The notes under the pieces: generated by a model
The model's database searches: none
The model's input: only the letters and a program-made list of their open reading frames with translations
Told to the model about the DNA's origin: nothing
NCBI GenBank assembly: GCA_030549495.1
Contig: JAUIRK010000885.1
Location: forward strand, 930,001-994,000
Origin: Nectonema munidae
Lineage: Eukaryota; Nematomorpha; Nectonematoida; Nectonematidae
DNA length: 64,000 bases
Direction: 5' to 3'
Shown: piece after piece, positions 50,818 to 60,330 of the stretch
How positions within the stretch are numbered: the stretch's first letter is position 1
Layout of the letters: each line of letters opens with the position of its first letter
Made by a program: the position numbers and the translations under genes

Positions 50818-51880
50818 CCCCCACGTTAAAGGGACAGACTACTCTGGTGGAAAGCAGTCAAAGGAGCGCATCACTCTCATGCTGTGTACCAACGCCCTGG
50901 GAGAAAATGATCATCGGCGAGTCAACCAAACCAAGTAGCTTCTGTAGAATTGAACGCAAGGATCCTGCCGTGGACTATCATGCAAACAAGAAGCTCTGGA
51001 TGAGTAGCTATCTGTTTAAACTCTTCATGACAAGCCTCAACAAGAAGATGCAGAGCAACGTCGAAAGATCATCCTGCTGCTCCACAATGTTCCTTGCCAC
51101 CTGCAGTTTTTGAAGAGCAGATTGGTCTTCCTCCATGCTAACATCACTTCCATTACTCAGCCCATCAACCAATCATCATAAAGGCCGTTAAGTTAAGTTC
51201 AGAAAAAGAACAACTGAGAGGCATTATCTTTCAAATTTAGCAAGAGACAGGATTAATAGCCTATCTCATATGGCCTACCGATGTTATCAAGGCCATCTAT
51301 TGGGTTGACTGATCCTAGGACACAATGGCTGAGACGATTCAGAGGTATTATCGCAAGTGTAGTATCGGTCCTCGGGACGTCAAGCAAGAGGAGTTTAAGA
51401 TGTCCTTAGAAGACTTGGCAAAAATCGCCTCTTCGCTAGCGACAACTGATACTGATCAAGCTTCAACTCTTGAGGATATTCAGAGTCGGCTTGAATCCAA
51501 CCGAGAGGATAGTGAAGAGAACGAAGAGGAGCAGCTATAGACCAGAGACAAACTCAAGTACAAGAGTCGTGTAGATGTTAGTTGAAGCATTGCAGATATA
51601 CAAGCGTTTGCCATCAGCAAAGGCTTCACCGAGATATTAAATGATGAACCTACTTGGCAGACATAGACCAGCGAGAATGCCAGTAACAGATACAGGAGGA
51701 CCATGATGTTCGATTTGTTCAAGGAGGTTTGACATTAGTCCTGTAATAATCCAATTGCCCTTTTTATGCCCAACCGTTACCAAACTGACTTCTTCAGGGC
51801 ACAAAGAGCACTGTTTAGAGGTAACATGTAACCGAGTGAGTTACGTCCTCATCGTGGTGTCAATAATGCCTTGGAATGGG
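50818..51880 (+). pseudogene. pogo/Tigger transposase, second family
   Basis: This stretch is richer in G+C than its flanks. In order it encodes KGTDYSGGKQSKERITLMLC, then ESTKPSSFCRIERKDPAVDY, HANKKLWMSSYLFKLFMTSL, RKIILLLHNVPCHL, FLHANITSITQPINQ, and ETIQRYYRKCSIG (51331-51370). In Tigger transposases the second motif is LLLDNAPCH, so the catalytic Asp is His here. The N-terminal DNA-binding part is missing: the match starts abruptly in the catalytic core. Frame changes occur near 50910 and 51060, with stops after 51170. The last open piece is 51325-51540. From 51541 to about 51880 the sequence keeps the same composition but no motif was recognised. Confidence 0.8.
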
Positions 51881-52047
51881 CATGGTAATTGAATCTCACA
51901 AATGAAAAAATCTTCAGTTCCATTATTCAATTTAAAAAAAGCAGAAGTAAAAGAAAAAAATGAAGTAAATAAAAAAATTCCCATGTGATATGCACCACGA
52001 GCAAATTTGACAGCTGTTTTATGGAATTAGGCAACGTATTTATGCTA

Positions 52048-53279
52048 CAGTGCTGTGCAAATTAATTGGGACAGTGGTGGGAAAAATAAAAAAACAAGCA
52101 AGTGTAAAGAGTTTATTATATCATTCATATTTAATTAAAAATATGTCCACCCTTGGAATGTATGACCATTCTCACACGCTTTGGCATTGATTTTACCAGT
52201 GTCGAAAACATTTTCACCAGTTCTTTGTCAGGGTACAAGGTTTTGATAATGGCTGAAATAAGCTTTTCCATAGTTGAACAATCTTCTCTTGCGATCCTGC
52301 GTTTAACTATAGCCCTAAAATTTTTAATTGGATTGATGTCCGGCGAGTTCCTAGACCATGGTAGAGCAGTTAGACCAGTTGTTTCGAAGAATGCCATCAT
52401 TTTTTTCGATGTGTGACACCGGGCAAGGTCTTGCTGAAAAATAGCCCCTCCATCTGGAAAGTCTTTTTCTACAGTAGGAAGCAAATGGGTTTGCAAGATA
52501 TCCATGTACTTATCGCTGTTCATAATTCCTTCGACTAGTATAAGTCTTCCTGGACCTTTAGCAGTGAAACTTCCCCCAAACATCTTTTTAGGTGGATGTT
52601 TTGGGGCTTGCTGAATGTGTCCAGCTCGTAGAGGCTCGTTCACACTTAGTCTCACTACAGAAGATCGGTGGCAATGAACTTCATCCGAAAATATGACATT
52701 GCTCCAGGCAACTACATCCCAGTTTTTATGATCGCTGGCCAACGAAGCCGTTTTCTTTTCATGGCAGGTTTTAACAGTTGCTTTTCAATGGTTTTCTGGG
52801 AAGCCTACGAGCATCGAAAAGCCTATGACGGACTGTTGATGAATCAATATTTATTCCTGATGCCGATAAATTTCTTGTATCTTGGCTAGTCTTTTGTGGA
52901 TGTATTTTACTGTTTCTTAGCAAGAATTTGTTATCGCTTGGTGTTGTTTTGCGTTTTTTTCCACAGTTTCCTCTTCTCTCTACCTCCACGTGACAGGGTA
53001 TCTTCAAACTTCTTTACAAGACGTCCTACAGTCGATTTTGCTAGCCTAGACATTCAGAGTCTTATCAGTATGTTTTCTAAGAGATATAATAGCTGTGTGT
53101 TTACGTGGCATAACGTCCATAATGAATGATAAGCGAGAACTAAATATAAATAGAAATTAAATATAAATCACTAGAACATTAAAATATATACGTTATATTG
53201 CATAACTAATGATTTAGCAAGACACGCGGTAAAGCAATGATTAATTTCAGCACTGTCCCAATTAATTTGCACAGCATTG
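52048..53279 (-). mobile_element. Tc1-like transposon
   Basis: TA lies at both borders (52046-52047, 53280-53281). The ends are CAGTGCTGTGCAAATTAATT and, inverted, CAATGCTGTGCAAATTAATT; the match runs about 30 bp with very few differences. The 1232-bp length and a single minus-strand transposase are normal for Tc1. The near-perfect ends suggest moderate age. Confidence 0.95.
52131..53110 (-). pseudogene. Tc1 transposase, broken
   Basis: The N-terminal DNA-binding part shows MSRLAKSTVGRLVKKFEDTL (about 52990-53055), then KRKTTPSDNKFLLRNSKIHP and KTSQD...SSTVRHRL (52810-52945). The catalytic part 52131-52742 is open for 203 codons: first Asp in VIFSDEVHCH, second in IFQQDLARCHTSKK. The third acidic position (SPDxNPIEN in active Tc1 proteins) reads SPDINPIKNF, a Glu-to-Lys change that should abolish catalysis. 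Frameshifts lie near 52975 and 52760. The 3' end of the gene reaches to within 90 bp of the left terminal repeat, as usual. Confidence 0.92.
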
Positions 53280-53470
53280 TATGATATAATGCAAACATTG
53301 AAATTCAAAATGGCCACCGACCTGTCTATATAGTGGCCACTTTTAACGTTTCCCTTGGGTGGTCGCTTAGACAGGTTTAGCTGTATTTAGATTCAAATAT
53401 TTATTACAAGTATCTAAACACAAAAAGGTTGTTTATGTAAAACAAAAATATATTAGCGCACTGATGTACC

Positions 53471-54880
53471 GCTTATGTCAATCTATGAACAAATTCGTAT
53501 CGATGAGGAATCGAATCTAGGGCTACCGTGCTGAGTCCATCATCTCAACCAACCTGCCATGCCACCCATGGAGTATGCTGTAGGGGATACGTCAAATTAG
53601 TTTTCAAAAAACTTAAGTTATGCTCTAAATTTTTTTAGTTTTTGTGAAGCTCTATAACTTTTTCTGATAGACTTTTTTTCCTTAGAAGTTATTATAAAGG
53701 TCAAATCATTGCAAAATGTTAAATGTTATTTTACTTTTTGTAGCTTGTATTAATTTAGCTTTTAAACTATTTTTGAATGATGCTGAGTAAAATGAAATAA
53801 TGCGATCTTAATTTTTTGTTTTATTTTTGTTTGCACAATTATAATTTCGTTTTATACCCTTGCCCCTGAATCAATCACATTTTTTCATATAAACATCGCA
53901 GGGTGTCTAGTAGACTCTTTCCCTTTAGATTACATTCACTCATATAAAACTATCCAACCTTCAGTTATTTGGTTTCTCTATGAATCAAATATCCTTTCAT
54001 CAATTCCTGTAATGTGTTTGGTAGACTACTTCATTTTTCAAATGAAAAGCCTATTCCACCCCCTAACATTTTTGGATTTTTTTAAACTAGTGTATATTCG
54101 ATGGTTGTAGGTAAAAATGCCCCCAATTAAAAAGTAGGAAAAAATGCCCCTTAATTTTGGATTTTCAGGATTTTTTTAAATTATATAAATATTTTTATTT
54201 GGTACCGTTTTGAAAGGATAAATTTCTAAAAATTTCTTAATCTATAGGGTTTTTTTTCTTTATAAAGTTCTTGAAAACAATAGCAAAGGTTGTTTCAGAT
54301 TTGTGGGAATGTGTTCTTAAAATCAGTTAAAACACAAATTATATTTAGAAAGTGTTCTGATACACACAAAGTCCAAAAATATTTGCTGTTTTATAATTTT
54401 TTTTGTATTTAAAAAATTGTCGTATGCTGAGTTTTTTAGATTACTTTAATTAAATTTTAAATGTTTTAGATGAAAAGTTTACCTTTTGTTTTTTTACAAA
54501 AAAATCTTTATTTAACCTATCTTTTTTAAAAAAAATTGACATTTTTTGTGTTGGGGCATTTTTTCCTAATTTTAAATTGGGGCATTTTTTCCTACTTTTT
54601 AATTCGGGCATTTTTTCTGCCCACCATATTCGATATGCAAATTTAATTAAAATATTTTCGCTGGAAGTATAGTATTTAAATTCACCAATTTTGTAAAAAA
54701 AAATATAAAGTAGTCCTATAAATTTAGGACTTTAGGTATGCGCTGAATACACTCTATTTTAAAGGATTGCTTGAATATTTGGTCTCCCCTGGTATTTCCA
54801 GACCACTAATTTTGAAAATTGTAAAAAAAAAATTTCTCTCCCCCCCCCCCCCCCAATAATTTTAAGGATGTGCGCCCCTG
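53471..54880 (-). repeat. inverted repeat arm 2 with nested MITE
   Basis: This is the inverted partner of 45829-46674. Its outer end on the minus strand is CAGGGGCGCACATCC, then a G run (C run 54840-54854 on the plus strand). Without the nested MITE it is about 0.88 kb. The tRNA-like segment is at about 53494-53565. Differences from arm 1 are scattered, including an extra CCCTTGCCCC-type patch near 53870. The 8 bp outside the two arms (ataatttc and atgggaat) do not match, so a single insertion spanning 45829-54880 is not proven. Confidence 0.85.
54103..54625. mobile_element. Mutator-like MITE with 9-bp duplication
   Basis: ATATTCGAT is repeated exactly at 54094-54102 and 54626-54634. The 523-bp insert starts GGTTGTAGGTAAAAATGCCC and ends, inverted, with GGTGGGCAGAAAAAATGCCC; the similarity runs on to about 50 bp through AATTAAAAAGTAGGAAAAAA. 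A 9-bp duplication and long terminal repeats are typical of Mutator-like elements. Arm 1 (45829-46674) lacks the insert and so provides the empty site. The interior is non-coding. Confidence 0.88.
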
Positions 54881-56144
54881 ATGGGAATGTGTCATAAAGG
54901 ATAGAATTAAGGGTTTAGATTAGTATTTTCTCTAATATATTATTAGAGGAGTACGATAAGCTACAATAGATTGATTGCACTACTGATTAAAATGTTCAAA
55001 AGAAATACAGGAAAACTGATTTTTGATTCTGATTTTTGGGCTTTTAAAAAATAAATATGTTTTTGATTCTTATTATATTAAATTTATTGTTTAAAACTTT
55101 GAAATTATTGAATTTATTCCATTTATGAAAAACTCACATGAAAAAATTTGAATTTATTTAAAAAAAAACAAAAAGTAAAATCACTGAAAAGTGTGAAGTT
55201 TGCAAACAATCCTATTGTCATCTCTGAAAAATTACCATGCTCCCCCGTCAATAGGTATAACAAGAAATCCCCTAACCCTTATGTAAGAATGCAAAGGGAG
55301 CAAAGTGAAAAGGAGAATTGACATACTCAACGTTTTTTTCTAAAACAGAAATCGAAGCTTCACAATCAAGTAATACGTGTAAATGTTTAAATTGGATCCA
55401 TGAGGAAACAACAGCTTCAATATAAGATGCGATCAAAAACGAAACAACGAAGAATTAGCAGAGTGTATCGTTACCTAGTTTATATCTTGATGAGAGAGCT
55501 TAAGAACATCGAAAAGCAATGCAAAAATAGATTCAATTTATGATGAAAAAAACCTTTTTAGGCAAAACTGTAAAACCTTTCAACCAGAAGGTGTGATGAA
55601 ATACAGTATTGATGCTAGTAACAGAGCGAAAAAATAATTAGAGGCCTTTAAAAGAAAAAGTACTCATGAACCCACAAAACGGCTCTTCTCAACTCGTAAG
55701 AAAACTAGATACGGCTACTATAAGATAACTAGGCCCTAGAGTTGATAATGTAATTGAGGTTAACACCTCGGATTTATTATTATGAAAAAACTTTTAGAAT
55801 ATGCAGAGCTCAATATAATCTTCAAACAAACGCCTATTGTATAAACTTTTTATTGAGATTTTAAAAAATTAGAATCGAGATCTAGAGACAACACCTTGTA
55901 AGTATGATTCCAACATCAGTGAACATCAAAACTTGATATTTTTCCGAAATGATATAAAATTAAGGAATTTATTTTTTGCTTATTTTTGTCAAAAAAACAA
56001 TCTAGTTTTTTTAATGTTTTATTTTTCCAATCTACACATTAAATTTTTCAAAAAAAAAAGATTTAAAATAACTAACTTCATTTTAATTTTGCTTAAAGTA
56101 AGACTTTGAACAAGTTTTATTGATAAAACATTTTTGCTGTTCCT
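54881..56144. other. A+T-rich stretch, nothing recognised
   Basis: No exon or element could be supported. GAGGTTAACACCTC at about 55757-55770 is a short palindrome around a TTAA and may be a chance occurrence. Confidence 0.45.
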
Positions 56145-58039
56145 TTAAAGAAACATTGGAGGGTTTAGACTTATCTTTCTCTCTCTATCTATACAGGTTT
56201 ATATATATACTATTCTGAATAAATGTATATAAAATTATATATGTATTGAAAATATTTTCAAAAATATACTTTATCAATTTTTAGATAAAATTTTTAAATG
56301 GAGAGTTTCAAAAAGGTTACTACTTTACCTGAAGCTTATGACTATCTTGTAAATCAAAGTGTAAAAAATATCATTATTCTTCCTTCTAATTGTTCAGCTG
56401 AAAATGTGAGCGAAACCGAAGAAGTATACAGCGATAAAGAAGACGAGTTTGAGCCAGCTGGGGAAATTGAAATAGAATTTGATGGGGATGTTGTTGAAGT
56501 AAAGCCAAGAAAAAAACGTGCCAAGCTTGAAAACCTTGAATGGCACAAGAATCGAACATTTGTTTCTCAAATGGCAGAAGATGATCTAGAAATCAAAGAA
56601 AAAATTTCGGAAATATGTGAAAGCTGCCCTTTTCTTCTATGGAAAAACTACTTCTTCAAAGAAATCATCTCCCTTATTGCTGATCAAACAAACCTTTACG
56701 CAAATAGAGATATGAACAATCAAAGTTTCTCAGTGACCAAAGATGAAATTCAAGTTTTTTTGAGAATTTTGATTTTGTCAGGATATCACAGTGTTCCTGA
56801 AGAACATCAATTCTGGCCTACACAACCCGACTTGGGAGTTGCTCTTGTTCATAAAAATATGAGCAAAAATGGGTATTTAGAGATAAAAAAGTATATTCAT
56901 TTTTCAAACAATTTACATTCTTCAATTGACAGACTCTGTAAAATTTCTCCATTATACAAAATTTTAAATAAGAATTTAATTCAGTTTGGAGTTTTGCATA
57001 AGTGCCTTTCTATTGACGAATCTATGGTTCCATATTATGGTCGCCATAGTTCAAAACAATATATAAAAGGTAAGCCAATACGTTTTGGCTACAAAATTTG
57101 ATCTATTTGTAGCTCCACAGGATACCCTTACAACAAAATATATCAAGGTAAAGAAGAATTCGCAACAAAGACTCCATTGAGTACTAGAGTAGTGAATGAA
57201 CAAGAGAAATTTTAAAAGTTTCTACTCCTGAAAAACACGAACTGTACTTGGACAATTTTTTTTTCTAGCTATGATTTGATGCTCGATTTGAGAAAAAGAG
57301 GTTTGCGCTCAGCGGGAACTATTAGGTGTAACAGAATATCTGGAGCTAGTAGTTTTCTCATGGATGACAAACAACTCAAAAAGAAAGAGAGTGGAACATA
57401 TGATTTTTGTAGTGATGGGAAAGTTTTTTTTATCAAATGGAATGATAATTCAATTGTAAGCTTAGCAAGTAACTGGCTTACTGATGAACCTTTACATGTT
57501 GCTAAAAGAAGAAATAAATTTGGCGAAAAAGCAGTAAAGCAACCGCACATTGTGTCTATGTACAACAGAAACATGGGTGGTGTAGACATTATGGATAAAT
57601 TATTGAGTTCATACAGACCAAAGATTCGGGGCAAAAAATGGTATTGGCCTTTGTTTACAAATGTGTTGTTGAACTTATCCATAGTGTCTGCATGGAAATT
57701 TTATTCTTTGATATACGATGAGAAAATGTCTCATTTAGAATTTAGAAGAACAATTGCATTATGCTTGTTCAAATATAAAGTTGAAAATAAACTTGCTGCC
57801 CGCCTCTCTGTTGGAGAAAGGTTGAACATAGAAAGCATAAGTTGTGACTTATCTGAACACATAGCAGTGAAAACTTCACAAGGACGCTGTAAAATTTGCA
57901 AAAGGAACACAACTAAAATGTGTAGCAAGTGCAATGTGAGGTCACATAATGAAAGAAGAACAGAATGTTTCGATTTTTATCATAAAAAATAAACTTTTGT
58001 TTTTGTAGTATTTTGTAGAAAACCTCCAATGTTCCTTAA
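56145..58039 (+). mobile_element. piggyBac transposon 1 (PGBD3-like)
   Basis: TTAA lies at 56145-56148 and 58036-58039. Just inside, AGAAACATTGGAGG (left) and GGAACATTGGAGG (right, inverted) form short terminal repeats. The enclosed 1.9 kb is almost filled by a plus-strand transposase. A caution: the border sequences are themselves palindromes (GTTCC-TTTAAAG-AAAC and AATGTTCC-TTAA-AAGGAACATT). As other TTAA elements here carry a palindrome just inside the end, the true ends could lie further out, for example at 58176 (minus strand TTAACCGTTTTCC). Confidence 0.7.
56298..57992 (+). pseudogene. piggyBac transposase 1, nearly intact
   Basis: The start ATG at 56298 opens a 267-codon frame. An acidic N-terminal stretch (ETEEVYSDKEDEFEPAGEIE) is followed by the DDE domain. 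First Asp: CLSIDESMVPYYGRH (about 57005). Second: ELYLDNFF (about 57240). Third: NMGGVDIMDKLLSSYRP (about 57575), within the 57276-57992 frame. The C-terminus has the cysteine-rich finger CKICKRNTTKMCSKCNVRSH. PGBD3-type proteins read RFGYKIWC where this copy reads RFGYKI-stop (TGA, 57099-57101). Frame changes near 57200 and 57265 also break it. All catalytic residues are preserved, so the copy died recently. Confidence 0.92.
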
Positions 58040-58558
58040 AAGGAACATTGTGAAAAACCATCTAAAATGTATTTTTTGTTTGATTCAACTATTTTAATAG
58101 AAAAAAACATAAAATATCAGTATTTTAGTTTTTTTAAATGTATTACATACAATCCAAAAATTTTGGTAGGAAAACGGTTAAAAATGTGGAAAAACATTTA
58201 GTATTTTTCACTTGAGCTCTGCTAAAATAATTTTAATTACTTTTCGGAATAAGTACCGAAACATGTACAAGGTGATTCTAAAAATTAAACAAAATAGAGA
58301 GAAAATTAGCAAGCCATGAGTGACAAGGTAAAATCTGACTTATTCTTACGTTTATGCTTGTTTTTACTTCTCACTTTTCCTGTGAAGATTAAATTTCTGG
58401 TAGCTCTACTGGTGCTTAAAATCATAGTTCATTATAATAAGTTTTTACATTTGGGTTGACTGTATTTGACGATTTTAACACGTAAGTGACGTGCCACATA
58501 GGGCAAATTATAGAATACAATTTGATGAAAAATACTTGGGCAAAAACTTTTTAGATGC
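58040..58558. other. A+T-rich stretch, nothing recognised
   Basis: No gene was seen. GGAAAACGGTTAA at 58169-58181 is a possible outer TTAA-type end, noted under piggyBac transposon 1. Confidence 0.4.
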
Positions 58559-58982
58559 AATATACTGTAAAGTACATTAATTTTGCAAAAAACAAAATTT
58601 CTGGAATTAAGGTCCAAAAACAAATCCGCGAAAATTTAATTTCACAAATAAAATTTTGGATAAGTAGGCCTAAAAATTCAGTTTTATTACTTATTGAGAA
58701 TTTAACCCATTTAAGACCAAGCAAAGCAGACGACTTTAGTAATTCTTATTTAATTCCATTTAAAGTAGGAATTCGTCTGCGTTCCCTTTGGGAACATTGG
58801 TCGTAAATGGGTTAATAGCGAAATTAGAGTGTTAATTTTATATATTAAAGATTTTAAATGTTATAACAAATTACCTATAACAAAACTTTAAGCTCTAGAA
58901 ATTAATTTAGCAAATTTTTGTGATCGCAAAATTGAATTCCTCGCAAAAATTTCTTACTTTACATCACTTCGGTATAGTATAA
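58559..58982. mobile_element. TA-flanked MITE with nested TTAA MITE
   Basis: The left side begins ATACTGTAAAGTACATTAAT and continues with TTTTGCAAAAA and AATCCGCGAAAATTTAATTTC. The right side, on the minus strand, begins ATACTATACCGAAGTGATGT, followed by AAATTTTTGCGAGGAATTC and TTTTGCGATC. The ends are only partly alike, but TTTTGCGA-type subterminal motifs occur on both sides, as in Tc1/mariner-type MITEs. The TTAA MITE at 58702-58815 is inserted in its middle. Confidence 0.45.
58706..58811. mobile_element. TTAA MITE with one-sided palindrome
   Basis: TTAA at 58702-58705 and 58812-58815. The ends are CCCATTTAAGACCAA and, inverted, CCCATTTACGACCAA (one difference). The palindrome GTTCCCTTTGGGAAC (58781-58795) lies beside the right end only. 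GCAGACGA (58726-58733) and its inverse TCGTCTGC (58773-58780) are present. At 106 bp it is the smallest and best preserved member of this group. Confidence 0.9.
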
Positions 58983-59162
58983 AAAATGAAAATTTTGATA
59001 ACCAGTTCCCTTGCTTCTTTTAAAGTTGCAAGTCATTTTAATATCGATAAAATAACAAAGACAGCATAGATAGGTTATTTAAAATTAGCTAACAGGGTTG
59101 GTTTGCATTTGGTTGAAACATAAAAAGCAAAAAAAAAATAATGAGATAAATTAAATACATAC

Positions 59163-59215
59163 TTATAAGTTGACGCTTTTTTGGATTCGTCTTTCTGAAT
59201 ATGAGGGTGATCTTT
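59163..59215 (-). CDS. cytochrome b5-like gene, downstream exon
   Basis: The acceptor is TTTATTATAG. The exon gives 17 codons plus 2 nt up to a GTATGT donor. It encodes the hydrophilic linker after the haem domain. Confidence 0.7.
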
Positions 59216-59355
59216 CTATAATAAAGTAAATAATTTTTGAAGGACAGTAAAATAAAAAGATACCTCATCCAAATCTCCAATATAATACGTTTTTAAAAGG
59301 TTCCTTGCGTCCTGTGAGTGTCCTATATCTTCGAAAAATTGTGTAGCAATAGTTC
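59163..59355 (-). CDS. cytochrome b5-like gene, partial (two exons)
   Basis: Exons 59355-59264 and 59215-59163 join in phase 0 across a 48-nt intron (GTATCT...TTTATTATAG). The first encodes TIATQFFEDIGHSQDARNLL followed by KTYYIGDLDE, matching the cytochrome b5 sequence TDATEAFEDVGHSxDARELxKxYxIGEL; the His in EDIGHS is the second axial haem ligand. The second adds KDHPHIQKDESKKASTYK. Cytochrome b5 carries electrons to desaturases, P450s and other oxidoreductases, usually on the endoplasmic reticulum. The exon with the first ligand (HPGG) was not found up to 64000 and is probably beyond the window. The C-terminus is open: either GTATGT at 59162 is a donor, or translation reads on through a hydrophobic YVFNLSHYFFFAFYV to a stop near 59080, which could be a tail anchor. 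Confidence 0.85.
59264..59355 (-). CDS. cytochrome b5-like gene, haem-domain exon
   Basis: The acceptor is TTAAATTTCAG and the donor is GAG|GTATCT. The exon has 92 nt and starts in phase 1 (the first two bases complete a Gly codon). It holds the second haem-ligand His. Confidence 0.87.
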
Positions 59356-59724
59356 CTGAAATTTAAACATTTTATGAAAAGATGGACAAAAAGAGAGATT
59401 TTTGATGGATATATTTTTGTTCTAACACCATTGACGGACTCCGTTCCTCTTTTGCCAATGTTAAAATTTCTTTAACTTAGAATTTTAAAAATTAGATTTA
59501 AACATATATTAATAAATTTGGAAAATATTATCTTAACCTTAAAGAAATATATATACATAACTGAAAAATCTCACAAAATAAATTATATTTTAACGCCATC
59601 TATTTTATTAAAAATTTATTATTATCAAATGCAGCTAAATATTTTAACGCTAGAAGATATAGCTAAACTGGTACTAACTGAATTCGAACTTACAAAAGTG
59701 TAATATTATCCTACATTCAGATGA

Positions 59725-60330
59725 TATTTATCAAACAATAGTTCAACCAATAAGTTTGTTTACGGAACTCGAGTGCTTCACTACCAGAGCAAGCTTCACT
59801 TGACGGGCTTTAAAAAAGTGGATGCTAACACTTCAGAACACAAGGGACATTTATGTTCCTCTTCCCCACGAGACGTTAATGCAGTAAAATGAAATTTCAA
59901 GAGTGAGTCGCCATATTTATTTTTTTTTAGCTATTAAGAAAAATGCACATTTACAAATTAGGCATGAAAAGCAATAAAAGAAAAAAATTGTACTCAATTC
60001 AACTACCAACTTATTTATTCTTTTTAAGTGTGATTAATTGGCAAAAATAGCAAATGACCCAATATGGGTGCACTATTTTGAAAAAATAACGATTCACCCA
60101 GTGTCCATTTGTCGGTCGAATTTCTCCGTTGCACGCGGACTGCAATTTGAAAACCACTGAGCTAGAAGGTTGATGTAATCAGAATCGCAAAAAAGGTAAT
60201 TTGACTTCATAAAATTTGTGCAGTTGTGGTGGGATTGAGAGCTTACAGTGCAAGTATAATGGTGGTGTGTTCATCGGACAATAATTCTTTTATAATAAAT
60301 TTTGAAAATTATAAAAAAAAAGTTCGCATT
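59725..60330 (-). mobile_element. hAT-B 5' fragment
   Basis: It matches copy B at 27740-28330: the BED-finger coding region (about 59760-59890), the 'attcaactaccaacttatttattc' and 'gtgcagttgtggtgggattg' blocks, and the outer 'tggtggtgtgttcatcgg...tttgaaaattataaaaaaaaagttc' end. The remaining transposase is missing. It lies in what is probably the upstream intron of the cytochrome b5-like gene. Confidence 0.75.

Noticed and set aside
45829-54880. One single 9-kb fold-back transposon
   Set aside because: The 8 bp outside the two arms do not match, so a single insertion is not proven; reported only as an inverted pair.
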